Shown: piece by piece, positions 25,101 through 36,987 of the stretch
Numbering within the stretch: position 1 is the first letter of the stretch
Layout: each line of letters opens with the position of its first letter
Assembly (NCBI GenBank): GCA_964019135.1
Contig: OZ025260.1
Coordinates: 32,172,254-32,236,253 of the forward strand
Direction of reading: 5' to 3'
Source of the DNA: Arenicola marina
Lineage: Eukaryota > Annelida > Polychaeta > Arenicolidae
Length of the DNA stretch: 64,000 nt
Notes under the pieces: generated by a model
What the model was told of the DNA's origin: nothing
Seen by the model: the letters and a program-made list of their open reading frames with translations, nothing else
Databases searched by the model: none
Made by a program: the position numbers and the translations under genes

Positions 25101-28100
25101 ATATGTACCTATATTATATACCAGTGTTTCATTACCACATATTTTAGTTCAAATACATATATGATTATGTATTCGTCTCCTAAGTTTGTTTTTGTTTCAA
25201 GTGTATACAAAAGATAAACTTGTTTCAGAAGTGCAAAATTTCCTTGGAACTCTCAAGTGTTGTTCGTGCTGATGAACAGGCTGGGTCCAGAACCAAAAGG
25301 TGAATGTATGAATAGAAATATGCAAGGTATAGATTTAGGCACAATTTTTATCATTTGGAAAGCTATGGATTAGTACTTATATTCATATATTTTATTTGTA
25401 TTATTGCTATGATCTTTCATTATTGAATAGATGAGATCTGCTCATTAATATATGTATAGGGAAGTCTGCTATTACACAGAACGTTTTTAACTTTTACCCT
25501 TTTACTTTGCCAGCCTTTATAAGGACTGTTTCTCAGGATAGGATTATTTATGTACAAATATCTAGGCATATAATGTTGGCAAACAGTATATACAAGATAA
25601 TGTGTATATTTTGTTAAATTGGACCGATGTTGGAAGTATTCTTCGTTTTATAAGCACGATCATGTTTTAATTCGAACCTCTGTCAACTGATTTTATATGT
25701 TTTGGTGAATAAAATCCTTATAAAAAAAAAATAAAAAAAAATATACAAGATATTGAATTCATATTTCTAGCAGAAGATACTTAAACACTGGTGATCAAAA
25801 TTGTTAAACAATCTCTCGCTTCCTAATCAGTGTATAACTATTTCTGCACAACTTGATGATATCCTCTGGGTGAGAGCGTTAACTGATCTGAAAAGCAACA
25901 GAATAATAGAAGAAAATCAAGTTGGAATTTAAGAACTGTTGGTTTTCTTTATTGCAGCTGCAAGATTGTCCTACACCTGAGTCCCGTACCGGCCAACCGT
26001 TTAAGCGGTCCCTTCCAAAGCAGTTCTTATACTTACATCAGATTATCATTCAAAGATGGGGGACACAAAGAGGTACAAAATATGCATTATATGGAGATAA
26101 ATGCGGGTGGAGCAACTGAATGTACCGATATATTCACGTGTGCCTGACAAAGCAGTGATATATATACCTGTAGTACAGGACGGAACAGTGTAACATAACC
26201 TGTACCCATAAACCAATGCAATGTTACATTGCGAATGTACCTGGCTATTATAATATGGAAGTGAAGAAGAACATTTATCAAAAGAACTTGCATGGAAGCT
26301 GCAAATAACTAATGTATGAACATGTATTTGGTCGTTTCAATTCCTATTACATGAGAAAGCCGCAGGGGCATACTATAATCTTGTTTAATGTTTCTATTAA
26401 ACAACAATATATCTTAATTAAGTGCCATCGTTTTTGTTCTATAAAATTGATGCATACCCTACATCATATGACATGTTATGGATATAAGCAGTAGCGTGCT
26501 CATGTCCCCGCTGCTTTACTGTTCCTTGCATGCTCAGAACATTTGAGACGTTACACGCTCAGGCTGACCTTATCCGAGGAGTGTCACCGAATTTCAAAAT
26601 GTCGTTCTGATCACCTCTCACAAACCTGCTATTGATATGTCCCTTCTTTAAAAACGATAAGGAATAGCATTTTTTTATTACAGTTCTATCGAAGTCTAGC
26701 AAATGAACTCGCGCAGAAGAAATGGGAGATTGTGACTGGAGTCACCACTGGGGGTGTACCTACGGCCGGGTCCGACCCAGCTCAGGTACATGCAGAATAA
26801 TATACAATATACATATATATGTATTTACATAAACAATATTGTTGTTATGATAGATGTTTATCTTCAATTATATACCTGTCAGTTGAGGTAATTGGTAGTA
26901 ACTCTTATATGCATTTGTGAATTACTTTGTAGAAATTTCCTGTCACCTTTCTTTGAAGAACCGTCAGTTCAGATCTGGAATTGGAGGCATCGAGAAACAT
27001 AGGCAACAAAAACACAGACAGACAGACGAACATATATCTCAGGCCTTTGAAGACCTCAGTAAACTTATGGTCAAGGTAAAACACTTTAGATTGATTATTT
27101 TTCTACGTGTGTCCATTAGCGGGTGCCCAAACATTTATACATGGCCCGGTAGTTGCCACTGTTGTACTCGACAAAAAACTACGTATGGACTCAGGTTGTC
27201 TCTAGTATAGGCATGAGTTTGTAGTTGCTCATTCTATATCAGTAAACATCCTGGGCATGTGAGCCTTGGTACGAAAGCACGCAAATTTTCCTATCTCACT
27301 TTTCAATTTTCCCCGCCATAATAGAATATCGCTTCTGTACACGTCTGCTTTGCGAATATGTGTTTTAGGCAAAACTATATCTTCGGTAGTGCATGACAGA
27401 GAATCGGATTAAGTACGCAAATTTAGCCTAGCGTGCGATGGCATAAAGTTTGCCAGTCGACATGGAATTATGGTAATTCTCCTTGCTTTGGTCCAGTACA
27501 TGATCTGATGTTCTTCATATTGATTTATTGTTGCTTGTTTTAAAAGGCAAAAGAAATGGTGAACTTGTCGAAGACTATATCTCAGCGAATTAAAGATAAG
27601 CAAGGAGACATAACGGAAGACGAGGTATGTAACATGAAGTTCACCCAGATATAATATAGGTATATATATATAGCATGATCCGATTTAAATGTAAATTAAA
27701 ACATCTTCTTGATGACTACTAAAGTAATCTCACTTTGTGTCGACCACAACGACCACTATTTGTTCAAAAGAAATATATCAAAATTATTTTCATTATCCGG
27801 TGACATCTTCGTTTTACCCTCGCTTTAACCATTGACTGTCATGCGTTGCCATTTAGATCCCGTGACATCCGCAAAACATTACGTTCTCGTGTTAGGCGTA
27901 TTGCCTGTGTCAGTATTGCGGTGATCGCTTGTACATATGACGGCCTTCGTGATCTCGCCGTAATTATATTTCTTCCGTATGTAGACGATCAAGTTCAAAT
28001 CGTATCTGCTGAGTCTTGGTATCGCCGACCCTGTAACACGGGAGACACATGGCACGGGCAGCAAGTACTACAGGGAACTGGCCAAACAGATGTCGGATGT

Positions 28101-30950
28101 CATGCAGAACCCTCTAAAGGTACTCTGCAAACGATGGCGCAGCAGCCAATATACTTAAAAGTGTTCTGAAAACTCTTATCTATTAATGAAATTGAGGTCA
28201 CCCCGTGGCCTAGTTTGCGTCCCAGGCTTTGCAAAGGTTTTTTTCGGTGTTAAAATACCACATCCTGCTGTGGAAAGCGTAAAGCATGATATAGGACGAA
28301 TTTCTAGCTTGCTCCTTATCATTGTGGTCGTATGACATATTATGGATATCTACCAACCTAATAAAATGCTCGCGATATTGCTTCACAACTTAGACCACGT
28401 AGCCTAACCAACTTAATGAAATAGAACGTGAAATGAGAACTGTCTTTTTCTAGAATACCGTAATTTTAGATTTGCTAGAATGTTCTTTTCTATATTTCTG
28501 TTACATTATACACCGAAAAGTAAATATTTGGGTGAACGTTGGGCACATTTTGATATTGTGATATTTCGTACCTGTTTTAAATATGTGCTCTGTGGGGCTA
28601 GTTGACACCTGTTTTGGCACCTGTTTTGACGCCTGTTTTGACGCCTGTTTGCAGGAGTGCGGAGGCATCATGACTCTCACTGATGTATACTGTCGGGTAA
28701 ACCGGGCGCGGGGAATGGAGGTAAGCAATCTTTGAACCTTCATGGCCACTACGGCGACCGAACAACTCCCATCACCTTAACGCACCCTTGGTTACTGTAA
28801 ATACAAGTTTTTGACAATGGAGTTGGCTTTTAATTCATTTACACATCGTTTAATGTTAGTATAAGGTGATTCCATGACTTCGCCATGGCGTTCATGACTT
28901 AAACTGACCTCATGTGAGTTTAGTTTTTACTTCTGTATGATATATTGTTTAGTGTTGGAGCTTCTTGATAAGACGTGAGTATGAAAAATGTCATAGTGAT
29001 AATTACAAAACGAGTGATCGATTTTTTGCAGTTATTGTCTCCAGAGGATTTAATAAATGCGTGCAAGCTAATGGAGACCTTAAATTTGCCGGTCAGGTAA
29101 GTTATTTCTTTGTGTTTAACCTATACTGTTCGTCCATGGATGAAAAAAAACTATACCGGTATAATGGCCAGGCCATCAAACCTCTAACTGGAGGAATATA
29201 TCTCAATAAATCTGTATTGATAATTTATAACCACCCGTTGGGTCTACCTACGCGTAGCAAAATAGAATGTGAAATATAGTATTACGGTATTATCTATGAT
29301 AATAATTATCCGAATGATATGGATCATTTTTTTAATTTGAATGATTTAAGATCATTTTTAAATTAGAACGAAGCATCATCCTGTGTCAATTGCTTTAATT
29401 TATATATAGTTGTTTTTATATACCATTTATTCAACCGAGTTGCTAAATGTATGTATCACGTGTGACACCGGTACAGAGAAATGTGTTCTATTACACAGCC
29501 TTTAAGTGTAGTGCACTATATGTGTAGTGCATAATCTTTTTCAAGGTATATTTTAAAACACAAATGAAGGTTATAATGGTAGCAATATACGTATATTTTG
29601 CAGGTTTCGTGTGTTCGATAGCGGAGTCAAAGTTTTGCAGTTGCTATCACATAGCGAGTCACAAGCCATAAAGGACACCGAGGAAGTGGTAGGACAACCG
29701 TTGCCTGCGAATGTACTGTGGAACGTCTATAAACAGAATGTGCTTGGGACAGAGCCATACATGCGGTTACGGCAGTTTGAGGAGGTTGTCGGTTTTCGAG
29801 ATCAAAACAAATCGGGACCTGGCAAAATGTCTGACAATGGCAGAATTACACGGGATTGTCGTGTTGTATATTTATTTATCGCAATCAATATTTGAACCCA
29901 CCCCACAAAACTTTATAACATCCCTAGATTAAAGTAGAGGTGCTTGCCCAGGGCCAGGGGGAAACGAAGCGACTTGCGGATGAATTGCGGCAGTTGCAAG
30001 TCGCTCAGTATACCATGATCTTTGTTTTTCATGGAAGACTAACATCCAAACCAATTGATGTATGTCTTGCACTGATTGTCTCCGTAAAAAAAAGATTGGA
30101 GTTAGAATCGCAGCTATGTATATTTGCGATGATCAAGCACTCTTGTTTTGCTCCCGCAATAGGCGTCATTTCCGGTTTGAATATTATTAGAGTAATAAAG
30201 ATTAGTCAATCGCGAACACAACTCCAAAAAGTTAAGCGGCGAAATCGAGGCTGGGGGTCACTAAAGTTTATTGTGACCTACAGACAGGACGAAAACTTCA
30301 GTAGTTTGGAGGACACTTTGTATTAGATGAATCGGTAAAGCGGCTCCCTTTAATTCAATCTCGCTCCGCAGCTCAAGATTCTTATCAAATCTGTCTGAGG
30401 AAGGCGTCCTAGCTCCGTTGGCATACAGGCTGAGCTACAGATGCGTCTTGACAAGTTTGAGTCAACCCAATTTGGCCTTTATGTTCGCAAAAGTGACCTA
30501 AAACCCCAACATTTCATTTGATTCCATGACTTGTCTGTTATTTAGGTGCGCCAGCACGGATCGGCTACTGCAGACGAGCTCTCCAAGCTGGTGGGACTAT
30601 CAGTCGTCTTGGCCCGAGAAAGGTGAGATATCTGGGCGGAATGCCTCCCATTTCCTTATTAAATGTTCCGCACTGTTTGACGGTGTCTCTGGCAATATGT
30701 ACTTGTGTCGCTTTATCTTAATAGATGCATTTAATTATTCTGCAAAAAAAATCTTCTTTCATTTCAACAAGTTCTTTTTCTGTCTGTTTGCAACAAAAGC
30801 TATTATTTTCCATTGCCTTATATTATATGTGTAAATTTGTTTTTCTGCAGACTCCTGGCCTCAGAACGTGTTGGCAAGCTGTGTCGCGATGATAGTTCCG
30901 AGGGTCTTCGGTTTCACCCGAACCTCTTTCTAAATCCACCCGCTCAATGA
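22183..30950 (+). CDS. VPS36: Vacuolar protein-sorting-associated protein 36 (ESCRT-II subunit)
   Basis: ESCRT-II subunit that binds ubiquitin and phosphoinositides on endosomes and helps sort cargo into multivesicular bodies. Thirteen exons: 22183-22278, 24899-24967, 25229-25299, 25958-26072, 26684-26785, 26968-27075, 27547-27624, 27985-28119, 28655-28720, 29032-29096, 29604-29688, 30546-30622, 30851-30950 (TGA). All phases match, giving 388 residues against 386 in human. An N-terminal GLUE/PH-like domain (about 1-150; [37 protein letters not shown]) has no inserted NZF fingers, as in other animals. Residues 160-388 form the EAP30/SNF8-type winged-helix domain with [10 protein letters not shown]-like, [29 protein letters not shown] and [17 protein letters not shown]. 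The ATG at 22183 matches the usual MDRF start. Intron 1 (2.6 kb) holds repeats, and intron 11 holds an unexplained coding-like stretch. Confidence 0.97.
22351..22415 (+). repeat. Short GC-rich hairpin element, copy 3 (nearly perfect palindrome)
   Basis: A 65-bp inverted repeat just inside VPS36 intron 1. TTGGCGCAAGTGCCCCCAGG followed by TAAGCCCGCT pairs with AGCGGGCTTGCC followed by TGGGGGCACTTGCGCCAA, with about one mismatch and a CGA centre. Its right half matches copies 1 and 2. Confidence 0.8.
23348..23584. mobile_element. hAT-like MITE with GGGGCGGATCTAGG ends
   Basis: The left end CAGGGGCGGATCTAGG is matched by the inverted right end CCTAGATCCGCCCC. The interior is C/G-run-rich and non-coding. 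Flanks AACATGAC and ATGATGAC agree at six of eight positions, which could be a decayed 8-bp target duplication of the hAT type. A sister copy is at 44736-44915. It lies in VPS36 intron 1. Confidence 0.7.
25490..25745 (+). repeat. Possible poly(A)-tailed retroposed fragment in VPS36 intron 3
   Basis: The stretch ends in GGTGAATAAAATCCTTAT followed by an A-rich tail (25720-25741), as expected of a LINE 3' end or another retroposed transcript. No reading frame or family was recognised. Confidence 0.3.
28606..28654 (+). repeat. Short tandem repeat forming the polypyrimidine tract of VPS36 exon 9
   Basis: Four to five copies of a roughly 12-nt unit (GACGCCTGTTTT and variants) run straight into the TTTGCAG acceptor before the exon at 28655. 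Each unit carries a CTGTTTT pyrimidine run and a TTGAC string usable as a weak branch site. Confidence 0.7.
29689..30330 (+). other. Coding-like sequence in VPS36 intron 11
   Basis: The frame of the exon ending at 29688 stays open to 29895, adding residues with no VPS36 counterpart ([27 protein letters not shown]). A second stretch at 29931-30009 reads [24 protein letters not shown] after a CCCTAG that could serve as an acceptor. The 29688-30546 junction restores the normal protein, so these are either retained-intron or alternative sequence, or a relic of inserted coding DNA. No family was recognised. Confidence 0.3.
30405..30525 (+). repeat. tRNA-headed SINE fragment in VPS36 intron 11
   Basis: CGTCCTAGCTCCGTTGGC, ACAGGCTGAGCTACAGATGC and the tail GCAAAAGTGACCTAAAACCC then CAACATTTCATTT. 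The tail matches the one shared by the SINEs at 12790 and 44515. Confidence 0.5.
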
Positions 30951-31776
30951 TGACGTAACCGTCGTGGTTAAATCTAATTCGCGCCATTCTATCCGCTTGA
31001 CCCTTTCATTTAATTAGATATAGTTTCACTCACTCTATGGTGAGCTGACATATGATTTGTTAAGTATATATCACTAGATAGATGTAATTATCGAGTCCGG
31101 GCTTAAATGAACCAATAATGTCAAAAACGAGCATACTTGGAGAAAGAGCAAGCTAAATGTATGGTAGAGTTCTGAAGTCCTATTTTACCAGCACACAGAC
31201 ATGTGAACGATTCGTATCGCGTATCAAAAGACAGGATGTCGTGCTGATTCGATTGTTACTTATGGTGATTGCTTGGGGTGGTGGGGGGTGGGGGGGGGGA
31301 GGTGAACATTTGTATTGTAATGGTTTTGTGGAAACCACTGGTTGCAGTTCCGAAATGCAGTGTAACTGTGCTTTGATGTGGAGTGAGCGTCAGATACATG
31401 AGTGTGGTATGCCAAGCCGTAGAATACCTACATATATTACACCTTGGAATGGTTGGGATAAGAAATGGTCTCTTCAATGGAGATTGTCTCGATAAATCTG
31501 GGCACTGGCTGAAACAAGGCGTCAGTGACCGTCAGCAAAGCTGCCTGTATGTAAAATAGGCACATTTATATATTTTATACACGGTTTAATTTTCATTGAC
31601 CATTGAATCAGGTCCTGGGTGCTACATGGTCCGAGAACAAGCTGCAACAGAAACAGAAAATATTTATTGGCAAATCCTAATCGAAAGGAACACATTACGA
31701 CTAAGAGAATTAAGTAACAAATCTTCACTGTTTATTGACAAGGGCATGATGATGTATTTATTGTTTAATAAATAAA
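30951..31776 (+). other. VPS36 3' flank / probable 3' UTR
   Basis: No reading frame of note. AATAAATAAA at 31768-31777 is a plausible poly(A) signal region about 820 nt past the VPS36 stop codon. A G-rich run is present at 31277-31300. Confidence 0.35.
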
Positions 31777-31777
31777 A

Positions 31778-32616
31778 AACCTTGACCGTCCACAAAGGTC
31801 TGTAGTTTTCTTTCTTTGATATCTAAGAGTTCAGTGCTTAATAATCATAATTAGTACCCATTATATAGCCGGGTAACGATTGGCAGTGATAGTCCTGAAA
31901 CGTTGTGAGTTTATAGGCGCTGCAAACACTAGAAACAACTGTATGATAGTTTCAGACACTAGAAAGAACTATCGCGACCGGTGTGATTAGGGATAATGCA
32001 TCCCGTTGGAAAATGCAACCCCTGCCACAGCGCGTGCAATGGCCTTAACTGAAAGATGGAAGAGCCTCGAGCGAGAACAAATGTTTCAGGATATTTTTTT
32101 TTCCTCAAAAATAAACAATATCCGGCAGGTTACTCTAACAAGGCACAGAAAGGCAGTCAACGAAGACACCGGTATAAATACATTAGTATTATTTATTGTT
32201 ATATGAAAGACAATTTGCATATATTATTACCCGGTCCTAATATATCTGCCACTCTTCCCTAGCTCACTGGTTGACCCAGAATGTTCACTTATACTGGCGC
32301 TTTGCCAAAGACTGCACACAGTCCTGCTAATACGTCAGATACTTAATGGAGTATCACAACTTATATTTACAAGATTCGCAATATATATCATGAAAAAATG
32401 TGTTTGGTGAACTAGGAAACTATGCGGTAATTAGTTAAATACGTTAAGACGGTTAGACAACATTCTTTTACGTTTCACGTGGCGTCAACAAACACCGGTC
32501 ACTTGTGTACAGGTCCGGTGTATGACACAAGGAAACGAATCAGGATTAATATAATATACAACCGGACAGTTGTATAACCATAAGGACTCATCGTACGGGT
32601 CACATGGTCAGGGAAT
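31778..32616. other. Spacer and probable FPGT promoter region
   Basis: About 840 bp between the likely VPS36 end and the FPGT start codon. No gene, SINE or TATA element could be called. A small upstream reading frame begins at 32604. Confidence 0.4.
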
Positions 32617-32645
32617 ATGGAGAAAATTCCAGATTATATGTCTAG
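32604..32645 (+). promoter_or_regulatory. Upstream ORF overlapping the FPGT start
   Basis: ATG at 32604 opens a 13-codon frame ending in TAG at 32643-32645. It overlaps the FPGT start (32617) in another frame. If this ATG is in the transcript it would be expected to lower FPGT translation; its context (CAC ATG G) is moderate. Confidence 0.4.
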
Positions 32646-35600
32646 CTTATTTGCACAGTACCAAGAAATCCGAGGTAAATTTTTATGACAATCTACAAAC
32701 AAACACAGTCAGTAGAAACTGGAAGTGAAACAGCCAGTAAAGGACTGAGACGGTCTATAGACAGAACGGCCCTACTACCAGAACGGCCGTATGGTCTCCC
32801 CTCACCCCTTAATATGGTTGGGGGGAGGAGATGGTTGGGGGGAGAGCTTTGAATTGGAATCATCGGATCCCAGAAAGGCATGACTATGAAAATATTGCAT
32901 CATAGAATCCTCGGATCGTCTTTTTTAGATTGAGCTGTTGTTATCAAAGAATGCCAATTAATCCATTTTGACACCCAACCTCAGTGTCAGCCTCCCCTGC
33001 CCTTGTGATATCTCGGCCTAGGCCCGGTGGATAAAACACACCAAGCCCCTCGGGCCAAATGGGAATTTCCCTTTGGCCTAACGTGTAAGGTGTTCGCTCG
33101 GGATGCGAAGGGTCCCGGTTCGAAACCCCCAGAAAGTTCTGCGGGTAGACAACTTTCGGCAGCCATTCGGGCCTGGGACAAGAAATACTGCATTTGGTGC
33201 CGATGGAGACGATCCTGGGTTGTTGGAGCCACCTGGAGCCACATGATAAGGCCAGCGTCCAGGTTACGGCGTGGCGCATGGTGGCGGTTACTGCGAGGTC
33301 GCAGTCCATTGGGGAAAGGGTGGAGTGTGATATCTCGGCCCAGGCCGGGTGGATAAAACACACCAAGCGCCTCGAGCCAAATGGGAATTTCCCTTTGGCC
33401 CAACGTGTAAGGTGTTCGCTCGGGATGCGAAAGGTCGCCGGTTCGAAACCCGCCTAGAACTTTCTAGGGTAGAACCGGCGTCCATTTGGGCCTGGGACCA
33501 GAAATACTACACCTCTACCCTCCACTGTACAATATGCATATGGCCCTCCAATTGACTTGGATATAGGTCCAGTCTCAGGACTGCAATTCGTGATAGCCAC
33601 AATGATTTGCTTACTGGATTAATAATGCCAAATAAGGAGATTCAACTCTTATGTACCAGTCATACATTATATAATAAGCCTAATTAAATATCAGTGAGGA
33701 AGTCACATTAGCGAGGGAGTGGTATCTTAAAAGGATTTTCTCATTAAAAGTCTTTCATGCATAGTGTAAAAAACCTATATAACGGAGGGAGTCCTATAAT
33801 GAAAAGACTGTATAATGCAGGGACCATTATATATGTATATTTAATATTTAATAAAGCCTTACATACTTTTTCTTAAATATAAATTTTCTTTCGACAGGGA
33901 AGTCAAGGGAGAAGTTTCCATTTCTCTTTTGGGATGTTGTGGTATTAACGGCCTCTGATGAAGCTCAGGCAGAAGCTTTCAATGCCCAAGTACAGGGGAA
34001 ACTTGAACGCAGTGAACTCCCCCTGGATGTGGACTACTTAGTATACTTTGACCCTCCTGGGGTAAAAGCAGGTATATAATTATGTTATTTCTTAAAATGT
34101 ATAATATAACTAAGCTTATTTCATCTTTAACTTTCATAATGTACATGATTGTTAAAAATAATATCTGAGGTATCAGTAACTTTTGTATCTTGCTGGCTTA
34201 ACTTAATATCAATATGGTAGCAGCCACCAAAATCTTGACTAAACCTAATTGATCAGTCTATAAAAATTTGGCCCATCTTATCATCTTACCTGTTTCTAAT
34301 ATGATTTGCCTGCAGGTTGTGGTACAGCTACCATGTACATGGCCACAAAGTTAAAAGAGAGATATGGCAGCCGACTGGAGTCCCTGCGAGTGATGTTGAT
34401 CAATGCTGGTGGGCAGAGCCAGCGGATGCCCAGTGCTAGCGTCCTGGGGAAGCTCTTCATGGCCTTGCCGCTCGGAGATCCAATGTGGCAGGTTCTGGAT
34501 CTCAAGCTGGCGAGTTACATCCCATTCATCCAGAGAATGAAGCCAGGGTTTTTCTTACCAGCATCTGACACTATTGAGGTATACTGTCTTGACAAGGAGG
34601 AGAAGGAGGAGGGGGAAGAGCAGGTGGATTGGACTTTCAGGATGCCTGGGTTCACGGCCATCGCTCACCCATCGAGTCTGGAAATCGGGAGCGGTCACGG
34701 AGTCTACGTCTTGGACAATGCCTCGGGCGACACGGACAAACTGGCCCAGCTGCGCCCGTGTTTGCAGGTTCTCCAGAAGCCGACGGCGGAGAGGATGCGC
34801 CAATGTGGCGCGGTTTTAAAGGGTTGCCTGGGGACGCGCCACCCGCAGGATTCGGAAGCAGCAGCGGAGGAAGAAGAAATCGTCTACACGGACAGCTTGT
34901 TTTACTTCGACCACGAGGTCGCCGCAAAACTGCGCGACTTCTACGAGCGCGAAGCTCCCATAGAGTGCGAGATCCAGAGTTATTCGGATTTCCTTCAGCC
35001 GTTAGGTCCCCGCGCGACCATGGAATATACACGCGAGGTTCAGCACGTCTCGACGGTGGAACCCGGTCTCGTGGCCATGCGACAGAAGGTCTTTCACCTG
35101 CTCCACCAGTCGCCGCTCAACGTGATCGCTCTGCCGGCGTCCAGGTTCTACCACCTGGGTACATTCCGTGAGTACATCGACCACTGCTGCCGGGACGAGG
35201 CTTTAGCCGCTGAGCTGGGACTGACAAAGACGGTCTTCAGCGTGTTCTGTGATGAAGGCGGGGAGGCTATCAACAGCAAGGGGGTGTCCCGTGATGGGGC
35301 TCTGAAGGCCTGCGTCATGCACAGCGTTCTCTCGCCGCAGTCGACGTCTTCGACCACCGCTGTCGTTGAATATTCACGTTTCACCGTTCCATTGACTCTG
35401 GGAGCAAACTGTATCGTCAGTAACTGCAGCTACACCAGCAGCCAGCTGCCGCTTGGGGACGTCACATCAGCACCATCCGGATTCTCCCTACCGGATAACA
35501 CCTTTATGCACACCATCCCGGTGAACTGTCCAGAGGGGGGCCATCATTACGTCACCATCTTCATGGATGTCCGCGACAATCCCAAGCAGAATGCGGACTC

Positions 35601-35943
35601 GGTAGAGGGTCTCCAGTCTATAAGATTCCTGGGCAAACCCTTGTCTGATGTCTGTGTCACCTACGGAAAGAAGCGTGCCGTCGACTTGTACCCAGCGGAT
35701 ACCGGTGTCTTCACGCTCTGGAACGCTCGTCTTTTTCCATCAGCTCGAACAATGGATGAGTCTTTTAGGCTGTCACATGGGTTGATGACCTCGCTGAGGA
35801 CAAATCTCGTGGATCAGCTTACAGATAACACAGGTAGATTATGGTCAATGGGCGATGTCGTCAACGCAAAGAACGTAGCGATCATGCTCAGCTACCGGGA
35901 CGCCCTTCACAAACTGATTTCTAACGTTATATATAAACAATGA
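32617..35943 (+). CDS. FPGT: Fucose-1-phosphate guanylyltransferase (GDP-L-fucose pyrophosphorylase)
   Basis: Makes GDP-L-fucose from L-fucose-1-phosphate and GTP in the cytosolic fucose salvage pathway, after fucokinase. Exons: 32617-32674, 33898-34071, 34316-35943 (TGA). Phases match, giving 619 residues against 594 in human. Family landmarks: FWDVVVLTASDEAQA at 30-44; the nucleotidyltransferase loop AGGQSQRMPSASVLGK at 108-123, aligning with GGYSQRLPNASALGK in mammals; LGDPMWQVLDLKLASYIPF; PGFTAIAHPSSLEIGSGHGVYVLD; YTDSLFYFDHEVA; EIQSYSDFLQPLGPRATMEYTRE; SPLNVIALPASRFYHLGTFREY; and a C-terminal left-handed beta-helix-like part from about 395. The large final exon resembles the vertebrate gene layout. 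An acidic insert (DKEEKEEGEEQ) sits between strands. No damage was seen. The start at 32617 is the only in-frame ATG before the exon 1 donor with a family-like N terminus. Confidence 0.96.
33005..33193 (+). repeat. tRNA-headed SINE family B, copy in FPGT intron 1
   Basis: GTGATATCTCGGCCTAGGCC, CCAAATGGGAATTTCCCTTTGG, GTAAGGTGTTCGCTCGGGATGCGAAGGG, B box GGTTCGAAACC, then GGGCCTGGGACAAGAAATA. It is followed 322 bp later by a second direct copy. Confidence 0.75.
33327..33512 (+). repeat. tRNA-headed SINE family B, second direct copy
   Basis: Same order of blocks as 33005-33193 at high identity, B box GGTTCGAAACCC, ending GGGCCTGGGACCAGAAATACT. With the 133-bp unique piece between them, the pair may reflect a tandem duplication or two insertions. 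Confidence 0.75.
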
Positions 35944-36043
35944 TTTAATTATTGCAACTACACTGGCCGGAAAGATATCTATTAGATGTACTTCTAGCCT
36001 TAACCCTTGTATGTTTGCAGTATTTGCTTTCACATCAATCTAA

Positions 36044-36049
36044 AATAAA
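36044..36049 (+). promoter_or_regulatory. FPGT poly(A) signal
   Basis: AATAAA 100 nt after the FPGT stop codon, followed by an AAAGAAATGTTGGTGTTTTA stretch that is GT-rich as expected downstream of cleavage. Confidence 0.55.
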
Positions 36050-36052
36050 AAG

Positions 36053-36105
36053 AAATGTTGGTGTTTTAGGCCGCCTTTTTTGCATATGAATGCTAAATTG
36101 GGTAT
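36053..36105 (-). repeat. SINE tail fragment
   Basis: On the minus strand GCATATGCAAAAAAGGCGGCC followed by TAAAACACCAACAT matches the common SINE tail. It sits immediately after the FPGT poly(A) signal. Confidence 0.5.
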
Positions 36106-36869
36106 CACATCAATCTAAAACACTACATATATGAATTGATTTAGATTTAACGTTGTCAATAACCGGGTTATCCAGAAGTATTGTTTATCAATCCTGCTCA
36201 AATGTGATTAGAGAATCTTCACCTGTGTATGTGAGATGATATATGTATGAAAAAGAGATTGCTCAATATATAACATATCATTGTGTCATAATGTGAGGAA
36301 ATGATCTAGCTGAACCCCACCGGTTATATATGTTTTAATGTCACCATATCCCATTCGATTAATTAACTTTGAATAATTAATTGAATATGTATCAAAACGA
36401 GATTATTTGATTAATGTATATCTGAAACTCTCAAGCAGGCGGTAGATGTATGAAAAGAAGAAGGAAAAATGTCTTGAAAGCACATGATTGGAAGAGTATA
36501 ATCCCTGAGTAGCATCGCTATTTGTTTATCAAGAACCACTGGGTGGTTTCGGCGTTCATATGGACCAGTTCCGTGTAAGTCCCACGGGATGGAGCCTGTA
36601 CCTCATTGTGCTATTTACAAACATGTGCGTAATTCCACGCCACCACACGAAGAGCTGTGGCCTGATATCAGGTCGAATGCCCACTTTATCATTCATCATA
36701 GTTCTTTGTAATAATGTCTTATCGTACGATGATCTTGTAATAATGGAAAACTCCTTCAACGAGGTAGAGCTAGGAACTCCTATTGTTTTACGAACACTGG
36801 CCAACACCTACTGTAATCTGACAGATCGTTTCTTATACATGTCTTATCCATGAAACAAACTATTGTTGG
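36106..36869. other. Intergenic, nothing recognised
   Basis: AT-rich sequence without gene-like exons, SINEs or clear repeats. A short frame at 36560-36853 has no family resemblance. Confidence 0.5.
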
Positions 36870-36970
36870 GGGCCTCCATGGTGTAGTGGTCAGCGCACTA
36901 CACCGCAGATCAATAGGTCTGGGGTTAAAATCCGGGCCCGAGCATATGCAGGCCAGTGCTACCCGTGTGA
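36870..36970 (+). repeat. tRNA-headed SINE head
   Basis: GGCCTCCATGGTGTAGTGGT, CAGCGCACTACACCGCAGATC, GGGGTTAAAATCCGGGCCCG. This is the same head as the element at 12790 (minus). The tail is absent and a 77-bp satellite begins directly afterwards. Confidence 0.7.
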
Positions 36971-36987
36971 AATTCTTTGTAGTTAGA

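Noticed and set aside
32944-33457. Minus-strand frames of about 140 codons over FPGT intron 1
   Set aside because: They translate the two SINE copies and their spacer; no protein family and no exon borders.
34555-35384. Several frames of 80-180 codons inside FPGT exon 3
   Set aside because: Shadow frames of a well-supported coding exon.
36870-36945. Possible tRNA gene
   Set aside because: A-box and B-box-like strings are present but the cloverleaf ends do not pair, and relatives carry SINE bodies.
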